A stretch of 64,000 nucleotides of DNA from Diabrotica undecimpunctata. Its lineage: Eukaryota > Arthropoda > Insecta > Coleoptera > Chrysomelidae. This document shows positions 11,601-22,904 of this stretch, piece by piece (position 1 is the stretch's first letter; the number at the start of each line of letters is the position of its first letter). Under the pieces are notes generated by a model. It did no database searches, was not told where the DNA came from, and saw only the letters and a program-made list of their open reading frames with translations. The stretch spans positions 85,567,389-85,631,388 of the forward strand of contig NC_092808.1 in NCBI RefSeq assembly GCF_040954645.1, given 5' to 3'. A program made the position numbers and the translations under genes.

Positions 11601-11939
11601 ATGGTACAGAAAAAAAATTCTACTGAAAATTTTAATCTCTCATTTATAATGACATATCAGATATCATAAGAGGATAGTTAATTTGATTACATGAAATTAT
11701 GTAACTTTAACTTAAGAATACCTGTTTAAAATTAATGATAGTATGCAATTAGCCTTTTAGAAGGCCATCATACATAAATATCACAATATAGTTTGTTTTG
11801 CTCGTAATTTCACTTTAAATCCTAAGGAAACACTAAAAAATAACCTCATGATATTACCCCTTCTTATATATAGTTTACTCTCATTATTAAAAACAAATCT
11901 TTTCCTGTGTATATTTTAAATTATTATGACATTTATAAA

Positions 11940-12610
11940 AAATCGGACATCAAACAAAAGGAAGGACGTGGTGATAAATACCTTTGCAGCATCGAAATGG
12001 AAAGAACACAAAAGATTAGAAGATTACAAAACACTATTGGAAGAAATAAGACCAGATTATAGTACTTAAAACTTAATCAGAAAATGTAATCCAGGTTTTG
12101 GGAGAGCCGATTGTGATAAACAAAATAAAAGTTAAAAAAGTAATAAACTTGTTAAAAATGGTCTTGCTCCTGTTTCTAAAGGAATACCAACATACCTCCT
12201 AAAAAATGGATCCACTAGAATCATAAAAATTCACAATATTATTTAAAAGATACATAAGCGGGGAGCCAATTTTAGCATAATCCAAGTAATAGAAAAAAAG
12301 GCTTTTAAGAGCACAAGAATTACATTAACTAATAATTGATAGGTGAAAAGCATATGACACATTACTTATACTACTCAAGCTATGAGAAGTCCTAGAGCAA
12401 ACTATTATACATAGCACTTTCATTATTGCTTTAAAAGAACTGTACAGAAACTCTACCTTAAAATTAAAAAAGGAGAAAAAAGGGCAAGGTGAAAGGCTTT
12501 TTATAATGGATAAAAAATAAAACAAGGTTAAAAAAACTTTTATTTTAATCAGTCTTGAAAGAGACCTTATACAGTTACAAAAGTGAACAATTAAACATTA
12601 TTAATAATAA
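11940..12610 (+). mobile_element. LINE RT relic, family shared with 43556-45125
   Basis: The first part reads TFAASKWKEHKRLEDYKTLL, then a damaged VxKxIxLLKNG region. The second part reads KAYDTLLILLKL and ALKELYRNSTLKLKKEKK. This parallels KAYDSVPLSKLWSTLQQTNI and AVQSLYNGTTAKIKTGSRI in the minus-strand LINE at 43556-45125. Several stops lie in the RT domain, and the catalytic YADD region is not recoverable. Confidence 0.6.
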
Positions 12611-12879
12611 GATAAAATGTACAGGGAATCACTATATTTTACCATGTTACCAACCATTACATACATGATATTATACCCAGTCTTCTGTGGATGGTTTTAC
12701 ATAACGTTCTCCAATAATACACAGAACACATCATTCTATAAAAACTTTTCCAAATTTTGTACAATTTATCTTTTTCCGTTTTTCTCTCTTTTCCTTTTAT
12801 TCGCACAGGTTCCTATTTTCATGCTTCTATTTCCCTTGACTTTAATGGTCCGATCAAATACTAACTTTGGTTTCGCTTT

Positions 12880-13745
12880 TATCTCATTTTTATTGAGTTA
12901 TAATTACATGGTTCTGTCGAGCTGAATTCAAAGCTTATAAGTTTTGATAAGTAGTGTGATTGTCTAGAATCAATAAAACTAGTCTGTCTTCTGTTTGTAT
13001 TGTTTTATCAATTAAAATTTGTAGCAAGTTATTAAATCTACTGTTAGTTATCCAACCAAAATCTGAAACTCAAGCTTGAGAACCATTAGGAGCTCCATCT
13101 AAAAGCCATTCATTCGTTTTCTTTGTCCAAATATAAAGCAAGATGGGATAAATCGACCAGTTGCGCTGCCAGTACAGATTACTTTGGTAAATTACTGTTT
13201 CTCTGCTAGTGCTACAACCCCTACTTGTTTTGTAACTTTTACAGAAATAACTTTTGAAGATTTGAAAGCACTGGTGACACCAGTCTCAGAGAGAGTGATG
13301 TAAAAACTCACAAATTATGGTGAGATATAACGCCCCACAGATTATCATAGAACCGCTTCACTTCAAACAACGAGCTAAATCTCTGTGTTTTGATGTCCTG
13401 TATGTTAGTTGGGAATGTCTTTTCATAAAACTATCAAGCTATGCATGTCCAACTTTTTCACATGTAAAACTATGCGGAATATTGTTTACATTCGCTACCC
13501 ATAAGCTAATTGTTGTAGACTTTGTTTTGTTAAACTATAATTCAATTGCAAGATGACAAATTTTCCTATCCACTTCTCTTGAAACAACAGGTTTAAACCT
13601 TTCTAATAAGTTTTTTGATGAGTCCTATTTTTAAATATGTTGATGTAAACTTACAATTGGAATTCCATATTTTTTTGATGCCGATCTTATTGCCATAGTT
13701 TTAGCTTAGTTAATCGCCATCTGCATCGTCTCCTCAGTCTAAGAA
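12880..13745 (-). pseudogene. pogo/Tigger-like transposase relic
   Basis: Minus-strand translation in order shows three parts. First is a psq-type HTH region (RSASKKYGIPIVSLHQHI). Next is a CENP-B-type HTH (ANVNNIPHSFTCEK, FMKRHSQLTYRT). Last is the start of the DDE_1 catalytic domain (SATGRFIPSCFIFG, DGAPNGSQA, LVLLILDNH). Order and spacing match pogo-group transposases of the Tc1/mariner superfamily. Stops and frameshifts occur throughout and the C-terminal catalytic part fades out near 12880. Terminal repeats were not found. Confidence 0.65.
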
Positions 13746-14219
13746 CCTTTATTGTTTTTCCTTATATTATAGCTCACCATCTAAAAAATCTAAAAACAAT
13801 GATAAAACAACAATATTAGTTATAGAAATTGAAAGCAGAAATTAAAATATGTGCGCGGGCAAGATGAAAACTCTTTGCTCTTTTCCAATAATAACACCAA
13901 CATTTTACAAAAGCTTTAGTATTTCTTTTTCTTTAAATAAAAATTCATACAACCTATAGCTAACAGATACTTTATATAAATTCATAATAGTAATATTACT
14001 CACCTTGTTTAAATAATCGTATCACAAAAATCCAATAACTGCGTAATATTTTGCTACACTCGTTCGGTGACGCAAGCTGAACTGAGCTGTCGTTTGTAAA
14101 TGCATGCCTCTGTGTGCGTGGGGACTCAGCGGTTCGGGTTTGGAGGGTAGTTTATATCTTACCTATTTCTTCCATCTTGCCCTCCCTTTCCCAGGATATT
14201 GATGAGGCTTTGTGACAGT
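13746..14219. other. Intron sequence, nothing recognised
   Basis: Contains a somewhat GC-richer stretch at about 14060-14160 without a readable gene. May include the outer part of the pogo-like element. Confidence 0.4.
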
Positions 14220-14830
14220 GGAAACAGAAATATCAGAGAATGGGACTGTCTAGAAGCCATGTAATGCTCCACACATTATATTACGCAGATGAGAAAAGTC
14301 TGATTTTACAAGGAAGACTTATAATATACGTCAATAAAACTTGCGGAGGAATATAGGAAGTGGGGTCTGGAGGTCAACGACAAAAACTCAGTACCAATGC
14401 TAACTATCAAAGCTAACTAGTATAAGACGAAATGAAGAAATTGTAAGACCGAGTAGTAAATGCAAAATAGGTGATAGTGACATCAATTTGCTTTTATGAC
14501 AAAAATATAAGGACAGGTAGAAAAGGATGCATCTACAATACAATATTAAAACCAGTATTAACATAGGATGTAAATGTATGGAAATTTACCAAAAAATATG
14601 ACGCAAATTAGTATTGAAGTGGATTGTACTAAAATGGACAATATTCGAAGGGAAATGGGAGTGCAAGAAAATATAATAGAACAACTTGTCTTGTTACGGT
14701 TATGTCAGACGAATAGAAGAAAGGAGAACCCCTAACAAATATTAAACTGGACCTTCACAGGGAAACGAAAATGGGGAAGATTGACAGCAATATGGATGAA
14801 TGGCAATTAAGTATCCTCGATATATTATTA
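14220..14830 (+). mobile_element. LINE RT C-terminal relic
   Basis: Broken plus-strand translation gives EEYRKWGLEVNDKNS, then VDCTKMDNIRREMGVQENII and LNWTFTGKRKWGR. These parallel the palm/thumb end, the post-RT block and the basic C-terminus (LTWTPQGKRKRGR) of the LINE at 43556-45125. Heavily mutated. Confidence 0.55.
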
Positions 14831-15302
14831 ATTTACCAATATTGTTATTTTATTAGCGGCCTTTTCTTTTAATATTGGTAGCCAAATCCTACTTTATTCT
14901 AGTAGAAATTTATTCTATAGTTTGATTTATTTAGTAAAATAAGAGCCGCTTCTTTAATTTTTCTCTTTTTACCATCTGTTTTCTTAAATACCATAGATGA
15001 TGTTTACCATTTCACTTATTGTATGTTGTACTAAGGTGTTTCTATACCTGAGTCTATCAGAACATCTATTTTTGTCATAAAGTCGATGTTCATTTATGTT
15101 ATTAGTTTAATATGTAAGTTTTACCCATATAAATGTTTTTGCTCTCGCAAGATCTTTCTACAACAATCCTTTGTCTGTTCATAGTATTGGTTTTTTGTAA
15201 TATTGTTATAATAATAAATATTTTTTTTATCTACAAGGAAACTGAATTTCTGTAGTGGGCTATATACGATAAATCAAAAAAAAATATTTAAAAAAATTTC
15301 TT
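14831..15302. other. Intron sequence, nothing recognised
   Basis: AT-rich with poly(A/T) runs before the first PLE-type arm. Confidence 0.4.
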
Positions 15303-15475
15303 TATATAAGGTATATTACTTGGCTACATCACAAAACGTTTTCAGGTATAACCATTTCATTATCAGTTCTGTCTAGATTTACATGTTTGCAGCCACTAAA
15401 TACATGGTTAAAAACCCTTTAGATATAATTGAATTAATTTTAAATTACATCTTTGATGTTAAAAAACTAGGATGT
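15303..15475 (-). repeat. PLE-type terminal repeat arm, outer pair (left)
   Basis: About 170 bases that match, in reverse complement, 19968-20135. Shared landmarks are CCTAGTTTTTTAA, TCAAAGATGTAAT, AAAGGGTTTT, and the hammerhead-like segment ending in a TGTGATGTAGCC stretch. The insertion in gypsy pol at 32061-32343 belongs to the same repeat family. Orientation is assigned from the hammerhead motif. Confidence 0.7.
15333..15368 (-). ncRNA. Hammerhead-like motif, one core change
   Basis: On the minus strand the box reads CTGATAA (G8 to A), then a degraded stem II, GAA, stem III palindrome AACGTT (15335-15340) and a T at the cleavage position. It is the decayed partner of the copy at 20068-20110. 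Confidence 0.45.
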
Positions 15476-15480
15476 TTGAG

Positions 15481-15663
15481 TTATAAACGGAATTAGCCAC
15501 ATGGTAACGCAGAGCTTCATTATGATTGCTAGTCCTTAGACGAAGGGTTTGTGAGAACTTGTGAAGACTTCAAGTTCCAACAGACACAGACACTGACACT
15601 TCGTCTAAGGGCTAGCTACCCCAGTCTAGTTCTACGTTACCATATAGCTTATTCCGTTTATAA
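15481..15663. mobile_element. 183-bp MITE
   Basis: Terminal inverted repeats of about 29 bases begin TTATAAACGGAAT on both ends and continue to the GGTAACG motif with few mismatches. A second internal pair, CCTTAGACGAAG and CTTCGTCTAAGG, lets the whole unit fold into a long hairpin. No coding capacity. A target duplication could not be separated from the palindromic TTATAA ends. Confidence 0.7.
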
Positions 15664-16307
15664 TTGTAACATTTTTTTTGTGATTAAAATATTAAATTAT
15701 TGTTAATTCTTTTACCCCCGTGCTGATACGCTCATGGTCGGTTTAACAGAGGCAAAATTTTTATTGAAACTATCGACTACCTCAAAATACGGAATAACTG
15801 ACTTATTAAAAATGACGGTTTAGGTAATCCTCGGTTAATTCCTTCCGGCTTTAAGGCCGGGTTCCTTTATGATAAATTTGATAAATATCGTCGGGGCACG
15901 TAGTAATGCCCAATGTATGTAATGTCCAATTGCTAGTACCGTTGTTTAACCCGAAACTTTCGGAATTTTTACCTTCTTAGAAATACTACAGGCTGATTTG
16001 TCGTTTTTGAGGGGGAGATATCCCACCTTTCTTTGGTAGTTTGGTAAATTTTTGCAGAAGGGAGACCACTTCTGAGTGGGCACTCGTTGAGAAAAGACCT
16101 ACTTCTCGTGGGGCGCTTCGCGCATATTATCGTCTCTGTGTTACCTTCTCTGTGCATTTTCTTTCTAAGTGTGTATACACTTGTATATTTGAGTTTTTTA
16201 ATCTAATATCATATTAGATTAAATATTGGTATAGAGTACCTTTAATTTTAATTAACTTCAGTGCTTGATACAAGTAAAGTATTATAGTAAAGTAAATTAA
16301 CTTCAGT
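15664..16307. other. Spacer between PLE-type arms
   Basis: Contains a short GGCCGG-type hairpin near 15850-15865 and a minus-strand open stretch at 15969-16157 with no recognisable domain. May belong to the surrounding PLE-type element. Confidence 0.35.
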
Positions 16308-16363
16308 GAAAGGGTAAAAGAAATAATAAGTTAGACTTACTCACAATCAATTTAATTTAACTA

Positions 16364-16417
16364 ATCGGACGACCGGTTTCGCTTTCTATAATATGCAAAG
16401 CATCTTCAGGTCACGAT
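16364..16417 (-). ncRNA. Hammerhead ribozyme motif, intact core
   Basis: Minus strand, 5' to 3': stem I strand ATCG-T-GAC (16417-16410), box CTGAAGA (16409-16403), an extra T, stem II GCTTT/AAAGC with an 11-base loop, GAA (16380-16378), stem III palindrome ACCGGT (16377-16372), C at the cleavage position (16371), stem I strand GTC-CGAT (16370-16364). Stem I pairs 3 + 4 bp with one bulged T. No core box is altered. The palindromic stem III suits the dimeric mode proposed for PLE hammerheads. Activity is inference. Confidence 0.7.
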
Positions 16418-16452
16418 ACAAAGTTAAAATGCTGAAAATAATAATCCCATAT

Positions 16453-16584
16453 TCATGCACATTTTTTGGAATTACCTTCAACATCATGGTCAAACTTTTT
16501 ATTATGCATGAAGATACTTCATGCGTGCTATCTTCATGCACATTTTTTGGAATTAACTTCAACATCATGGTCAAACTTTTTATT
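16453..16584 (+). repeat. Tandem duplication, about 80-base period
   Basis: A 52-base segment beginning TCATGCACATTTTTTGGAAT and ending near AAACTTTTTATT occurs at 16453-16504 and again at 16533-16584 with one or two differences. It lies just inside the left PLE-type arm. Confidence 0.8.
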
Positions 16585-18543
16585 CCAGTATCCCATATAC
16601 ATTCAAATACATTTGATATACTCCTTGGATTATTTAAATTTCTACATAAAGTTTAAAATATGTTCCCCCATGGATCTAAGTTTTTTGTTCACAGAATTCA
16701 TTAACGTATTACTTTAAACTACATTTTCCTAAAACTATATTAAACATCAGTATTGAACTGGTATGGTACCTCAACTTATTTAACCCAAAATTATTATTAC
16801 ACCCCATCTATTTGCAACATACACTCATTTTACAAAATATTTAATTTCAAATTTAACACGTGGTTTGATTGTTCCCAACACAACATGGTAAAGTCGTTCA
16901 GACTGGCAGTATTAATTAAATAGAATTTTGTTATTCCTAATAATATGCAAATCTACATTTTCAAATAGAAATATTATATTTTAACTATAAACTGTTTTAA
17001 ATTTGAAATTGTTAAAGTGTCACAGAAATTATTATACAAACTCACCATTGTTCATGTCGGTGTGATGTTACTTCTGCTCATGGTATAGAAAAATTGAAAT
17101 AAGAATAATTTTACTTTACACCGGTTTAAATAGAGAACCTTTTACCTGTTGGTATAACCAATTTCCGGTCCCAACTGTCAGATATTAAAATTACCAACTA
17201 ACTATTGAATACTTAATGATTCAGTCAATTTTCTTTAATTTATCAATAATTTTATCAACAATGGTTTATTTGCTTATTATTTAAGTTCCAAATTAACATA
17301 TCAGAACTGGAATAAATATTTGAAAATACTTATACACACCATGACAGATAACTCACACCAACAATTATTTCAAAGAAAGTTTGTAATTTTGTTATACGTT
17401 ATACATTTTGACTACAAATGTACATATTTAATTTAATTAAAAAATAACCACTTAAGTTTGTTCTGTAACTTTGACTAAGCTGAGTTAGTTATCATAGAGT
17501 AAGTATTACAATTATTTATATTGTTACATTAAAATCAATTATTTAAAGTTTGTTAAAGTATGCCAATATTAACACATCAAATAACTTTGATATCTAAATT
17601 TAAAAAATTTTAGACATTTATTAATATCAGCTTATTTCATAAACTAGATAACTTAACTTACAGCATTTAAAAATAGAAGAAGAACTGTCACACTTTAACC
17701 TACATTTGTCAAGTTTACCTCTAAAATCTGATATATAGCATAAAAAACTCATTGTCTCCTAGTAAGAAATGTAGTTCTTTTTTAAAATACTCCCCCTTTT
17801 AAATTAAATGTCTGTTTCGTTCCCCGTTTTTTAAGTGTTTTCTGTGTGTTTCTGTGTGTGTAAAAGTGTCTTAATTTAATTTTAACATAAAATTTTTTGA
17901 CTTTACAAAATTTGCCAGATATTGCAACAACTTTAACAAAGAAATTTGATAACTACAAGCTTATATAATTGCACACCCACACAATTTGTACATCCATTCT
18001 TATTCATTGTCTTACAACTGTCACCTTCCAAAACAAAACATAAAATCTCAATAAATAACACACATTTCATAAATATATCTCCAGAATAAATATAAATAAC
18101 TTTAAAGAACTTAATGGTATAGAACATTACTTTCATCAAACAAACAATACATTTCACCTATCTCTACTTCATTGGATAAAATCTGTCTCCTCAAGAAGTT
18201 CCCCGTTTACTGTTAAACAATTACAATAGTTGACCTGAATTCTCCAATCAACAATACAAGATAGTTTGAACCATGTTTTCTCAACCATCAATTAATAGAG
18301 TACCGGCATGTAAGTAATGTTTATTTATTTGTTTATTTATTAATTCATTACAGTTTAATAGACTATGTTACCAATTTGTGGGTCTTACCTTGTCTGCTTA
18401 AATATTTTATTCATTTATAAAACCACAGACATGTAATATTGGCATAATTACTGTAATTTATATAATTTATATCACCTACCTATGTTTTATCTTTATTAGA
18501 CAACACCCCAATATGGGATTATTATTTTCAGCATTTTAACTTT

Positions 18544-18600
18544 GTATCGTGACCTGAAAATGCTTTGCATATTATAGAAAGCAAATTCGGTCGTCCGATT
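18544..18600 (+). ncRNA. Hammerhead-like motif, degraded partner of 16364-16417
   Basis: Same layout as the left-arm motif, with identical stem I strand ATCGTGAC and stem II GCTTT/AAAGC. The box reads CTGAAAA and the GAA-ACCGGT region has become AAATTCGGT. Two or more core changes make it a dead copy. Confidence 0.5.
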
Positions 18601-18859
18601 AGTTAAATTAAATTGATTGTGAGTAAGTCTAACTTATTATTTCTTTTACCTTTTGAAATGGACTCACACAAGCAACACATTCATGATTTTAACTTCAGTG
18701 AATTAGTGCAGCAGTCATCAGGAATTACTGTAAGTTACCATAATCTTAGTATCTCCACTTATCTGGGCGAATATATGGGTGTGAATTATCTGGGTGTGGT
18801 ATCATATTTTTTTCAATCATCTGGGCGAATATATGTTCATCCATGTCTTCACCTGTAGT

Positions 18860-19844
18860 TGAGAGTAACTACTGATTTTTGCATTCAATATAAAGAACAT
18901 TCAATATTTTCTTACAAACTTTTCATCAGCTACTAAGAAATTTCAATAAGTAATAATTACGAACTTTTAGTTCTCAATCATTTAATAACAGTGCGAGATA
19001 GATAATCAACTTAACCAAGTGCGGTTTGGTTAAATTTTTATTTCGGTAACCTTTTTGTATTCTTGTACATTTAGATTTGATTAATTTTTGTTATCTGCTA
19101 TAATTGTTATACATTTTTAACCCAGTGTCTCGAGATATGCCCATTAAACAGCAAAGAGAGCTTCTTTAATCAACTTTGGGTAAATTTTTTTCTTACTCAC
19201 TCTCAGGTTCTCTTCGCTAATAATTGAACCTGTGCATTATTATATTGTTGTATTTGTAAAGGTACTTATTATTTATATTACTGCTTATTTTTATGTGTAC
19301 ACCACCATTTCATAATTGATGGTGTATTTTTATTACTTGTATGTACATTCAGCTACCGACATAATTGTGTTGTTGAATATATTGTTTTTGTTTTATGTAT
19401 GTATTTTATTTGTCGACTCATAACAAGTTTCTTGATATAATAATAACTCTGAATATTTACTTTTTATCTTTAAATATTATTATACCTTCGACCAGAAGAA
19501 AGATCAGGCCGATTAAGTTTCGTAGGTAAGTAGGTGGACGAAGTCGACCTAATATATTTATTATTTGTTTATGTAGAGTTTTGACCAAATTTATCTCATA
19601 ATTTACTGTTGGTATCTTTCCTTGGATTTGGTCTCAGAACCAAAATATATTTCTTTATCTCTTTTCTTTTCTAAGGTTTCTTAATTTCCTCCTTAAACCC
19701 AAAAAAAAGTGGCGCCCTGTTTCTATCTTATCGTATCTTTGGTAATTTTACCCATCTATCTTTTTGTTTATTTCTGTATATTTTGTAATATCTCTTATCC
19801 TATCTTTACTTATTTCGTCCGTTGGACCTATTCCCGGTTCCAAA
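18860..19844. other. Spacer between PLE-type arms, nothing recognised
   Basis: AT-rich, no coding motif. A short partly repeated segment with ATCTGGGCGAATATATG lies just before it, at 18760-18840. Confidence 0.4.
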
Positions 19845-19895
19845 AGCTAGTTTCGAACCCACGACTCGCTCTACACCAACCATCTGGCTACCGTC
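19845..19895 (-). other. tRNA-like Pol III promoter (possible SINE head)
   Basis: The minus strand contains TAGCCAGATGGT, close to a tRNA A box (from 19890), and GGGTTCGAAAC, a close B box match (from 19860). The distance between them is shorter than in a tRNA and there is no anticodon arm. A tRNA-derived SINE head or a tRNA relic would explain this. No SINE body is recognised. Confidence 0.35.
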
Positions 19896-19967
19896 CGCAG
19901 TGTTTTCATTGGTGACCTTTCTAGCACCATCCAAAAAAGGTTTCCAAGGTTACATAATTTAAAAATC

Positions 19968-20135
19968 CTAGTTTTTTAATATCAAAGATGTAATTCAAAG
20001 TTAACCTTACTACATTTAAAGGGTTTTACCTATGTATTTAGTTACTTTAAACATATAAATACAGATAGCACTGGTGATGAAATAGTTATTCCGAAAACGT
20101 TCTGTGATGTAGCCCGATTAGGTTTTTAAATTATT
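19968..20135 (+). repeat. PLE-type terminal repeat arm, outer pair (right)
   Basis: Inverted partner of 15303-15475, enclosing the MITE, the inner PLE-type arms and 4.5 kb of intron. Confidence 0.7.
20068..20110 (+). ncRNA. Hammerhead-like motif, one core change
   Basis: The box reads GTGATGA (C3 to G), followed by AATAGTTATT as an imperfect stem II, GAA (20093-20095), stem III palindrome AACGTT (20096-20101) and C at the cleavage position. Stem I is weak. Confidence 0.5.
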
Positions 20136-20687
20136 ATATTTTTTGTACAGGAATTTTTTTCTATCCTTTTTAATTTTGCTAATAATTATTTTTTATATGA
20201 TAGTGTTATTTTCCTCCAATCGACACTATTAAATGCTTTAAAATATTTTTAATAATTATAGTTGTCTTGGATGATTCCTGTGTTTTAAGTGCTATCTTCC
20301 TCTCTAGCTGACTCCAAGATAGACCCCGGATATTTCTGAAAACTATGGTATGTCGCCGTCGTTTTAGTACATGTGTCATTGCCATGTGGACTACGTATTA
20401 GGAAATCTCATTGATAGTATTTAATGACAAAAGGTATCTCTAAGACACAAGATTTTATAACTTACACCAGTTCGTTCTCCGAAGCGTTGACTAATAAGAG
20501 AGATACTGCTCATCGCTAAGTAAATTTTCGTTAATTGACTTTTTAAAATTGGATACAATTCCTCTCGAAACCGCTTTACGATAATATTTTAGTTTAAATG
20601 CAACAAAATATGCGTAAATGTAACTTAAGTAAACATTTTTAATGTAAATAACATGTTTGATAACAAATTAAAAAATCAAATACTTAC
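20136..20687. other. Intron sequence with a possible tiny RT relic
   Basis: Minus-strand text near 20200-20225 reads KAFNSVDW, like the RT box KAFDSVD of LINEs. No longer match can be followed. Confidence 0.3.
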
Positions 20688-20834
20688 CTAAATAATCATA
20701 TGTAATTTCGGGTTTATATCTGTTGTAAACAAGTAAATAGGAAAGCAGAGCGCATTTGAATAGAGCTGCTGTATTCAAAAGTTTAATTAAATGCGACAAT
20801 GGACAGGCAAATGCGAGGATCGCTGATAAACTTC
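20688..20834 (-). CDS. Cationic amino acid transporter-like gene, membrane exon
   Basis: Exon of 147 bases between a TTTATTTCAG-like acceptor and a TTTAG|GTAAGTA donor. It opens with two bases that complete a Gly codon from the exon at 24892-25133 and ends with one base of a Val codon. The peptide SLSAILAFACPLSHLIKLLN continues through a membrane segment to LLVYNRYKPE. This matches the family pattern of a Gly-leading helix, an LAFLFDLxxLVxxLSIGTL-like region and the RYxPE motif after it. The acidic residues of the usual FDL segment are replaced (ACPLSHL), so the copy is divergent. Among the visible exons, this one and 24892-25133 carry the family evidence. Confidence 0.75.
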
Positions 20835-21349
20835 CTGAAATAACAAATAGAGAATTAAATCAGCTACAATTTATTCTATTAATCTGGACGTTCCATTGAT
20901 TCAAATTAAAAGCTTTGATTTATTTGGTCGTGTACAAACATTTAATTGTAACTGTTTGTTAAAAAATTATTTGGATTGATAACTACCGGTAAAAGCGTTG
21001 TGTTCATTAAAAATAAAAATAATGCATACATTTTTTAAACTTAAAGAGATGTGGAAAATTTTAAAGTATAATATACCATTTTAAAATATACGACTAATAA
21101 CTTACAACTAAGATAATTTAATAATTGTGACAACATTGACCATTATGTATATATACTAATTAAAACTAAAATAGAAGCCACTAACATAATTTAATGTAAA
21201 TTATTTAAAGCCCTAGGTACAAACTTAAATATGTACGTTTTCCCAGTATTACTTTGTAGTCAATAAGAAAGCAAAACTTAGTAACATTTCTAAATCTCAT
21301 TTATTCCGTTATTGAATTTCTGTCGACATTTATGTTAAAATTAAAGAAT
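20835..21349. other. Intron sequence, nothing recognised
   Basis: AT-rich sequence between the transporter exon and the Tc1-like relic. The right part may hold the transposon 5' terminus, which I could not define. Confidence 0.4.
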
Positions 21350-22260
21350 TAGTGATGGATTTTGATGTTCTTGGAAGGCCACGAAGGCACATAGCGTGTA
21401 TCACAGAGGACAGAGATTCGTATTGCTTGGAAAATAACCTTAAATGTTATTAAGTTGACAACTATGGGCCGTCAGAAATCGTCGAAGTACTGCTCAAATG
21501 CTACAAAATGACTTGGTAGAAGCTACAGATATAAGAGTAAATAGTCAAACTATACGTAATCGGCTTTACGAACATAAATTAAATGCAAGAAGGCCAGCTA
21601 CAGTACCTCCTTTAAGAGTACATCGTAGAGCCATATGCTTGTTTGCAGAAAAACACATGAATTGGACCATGGCTCAATGAAGTAACGTGATGTCTAAAGA
21701 CGGGTCCAGATTCTTTTAAATCATGTTGATGGACGTGTTAGAGTCGGGAGGAGACCAGGCTAGAGCTTTTTGGATTCCACAATTCAAAACACTCAGGGTT
21801 TTGGCGGAGGTTCAATTATGGTTTGGGGTGGTATAACTTTAAATGACCACTCTGAGTTAGTCGTTATTTTAGTGTAGTAGTAGTTTTTGAACCACAAGTT
21901 GTTCGATTTGCTAAAAATATGTGTCTAGAATTGATCCCTCAGGAAGATAAGACGAGACTGCACGTCCCAAGGATAGTGGAAAATTATTTGAATATTTACA
22001 ATATTCATGTTATTGAGTGGTCAGCAAAGAGTCCAGATTTAAATCCAAATGAACACATTTGGGACAAACTCGGCAAGCACTTGAAGGATCGTCAGCTATT
22101 AAGAAACCTACAACATACCAAGGAGGTTCTCGTGGGAGAATGGGAACAACATCTAGATCAAGAAACTATTCGAAATGTAATTGAAAGCGTGCCTGGACGT
22201 TGTACAGAATTTTGGCGAGTTAGGGGAGTCCATACACGCTATTAGTTTTGTTTTATAATA
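21350..22260 (+). pseudogene. Tc1-like transposase relic
   Basis: Plus-strand translation in several frames follows a Tc1-type transposase. It has an HTH region (MLQNDLVEATDIRVNSQTIR, LNARRPATVPPL) and a damaged first catalytic block (MSKDGSRFF for the usual FSDESRF). It continues with FGGGSIMVWGG-like text, a short deletion around the second Asp block, and SPDLNPNEHIWDKLG, which keeps the third catalytic Glu. The C-terminus (IRNVIESVPGRCTEFWRVRG) ends near 22245. Frameshifts and stops make it inactive. Confidence 0.8.
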
Positions 22261-22502
22261 ATTTTTAACAACGCTGGGATTAAAAAAATAAATCAAATTA
22301 ATCACTTTTTATTTTTTTTCCATAAGCAAACACAGTTCAGTTATAAAAACTTTGCTATCTTTATAGCGAAAAGCCTTTAAAGCAAAAATAAAAATATAAT
22401 ATAATCATAAAAAAATAATACAAAACTTCGAACACCTTTATAAGTGGCTCCTTTTTTGTTTAGATCAGGGTATGATACCAGAATCAGGATCAGATATGTA
22501 TA

Positions 22503-22659
<157 letters not shown>

Positions 22660-22904
22660 ACGATGCTAAGAATACACTCCTTTGGTGGATAACCTTCCGG
22701 AAAGCGTCAGAGGTAAAGGATTGGCTAAAGCTGGTATAAGCCAGTTTGGTGAAGAGCTTTATTCAAACTGTCGAATTGTTGGTGATAGGCTGGTGGCCTA
22801 TCACAGTATGATACATAGATTACCAGAAATTCCGATGTCGAAATAGAACTTTAAAATATCATTAACTAAATATCAGTAAACAATGGCTACAATTAAGAAA
22901 CATT

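Larger units (their letters stand above)
16308..18655. mobile_element. PLE-type composite with inverted terminal arms
   Basis: The left arm, about 16308-16455, is the reverse complement of about 18505-18655. Both include the AGACTTACTCACAATCAA stretch and a hammerhead-like segment. The right arm continues inward to about 18240. That continuation matches 46560-46915 in inverted orientation, including the TGCCGGTAC end, so the repeat unit is about 350-400 bp. The 1.8 kb between the arms has no recognisable ORF. Arms with hammerheads are typical of Penelope-like elements, but no PLE RT is present here, so the class is inferred. Confidence 0.55.

Noticed and set aside
18613..18858. 81-codon plus-strand frame as a gene
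   Set aside because: It begins inside the PLE-type arm and contains the partly repeated CTGGGCGAATATATG segment; only the first 24 codons before GTAAGT merit a weak note.
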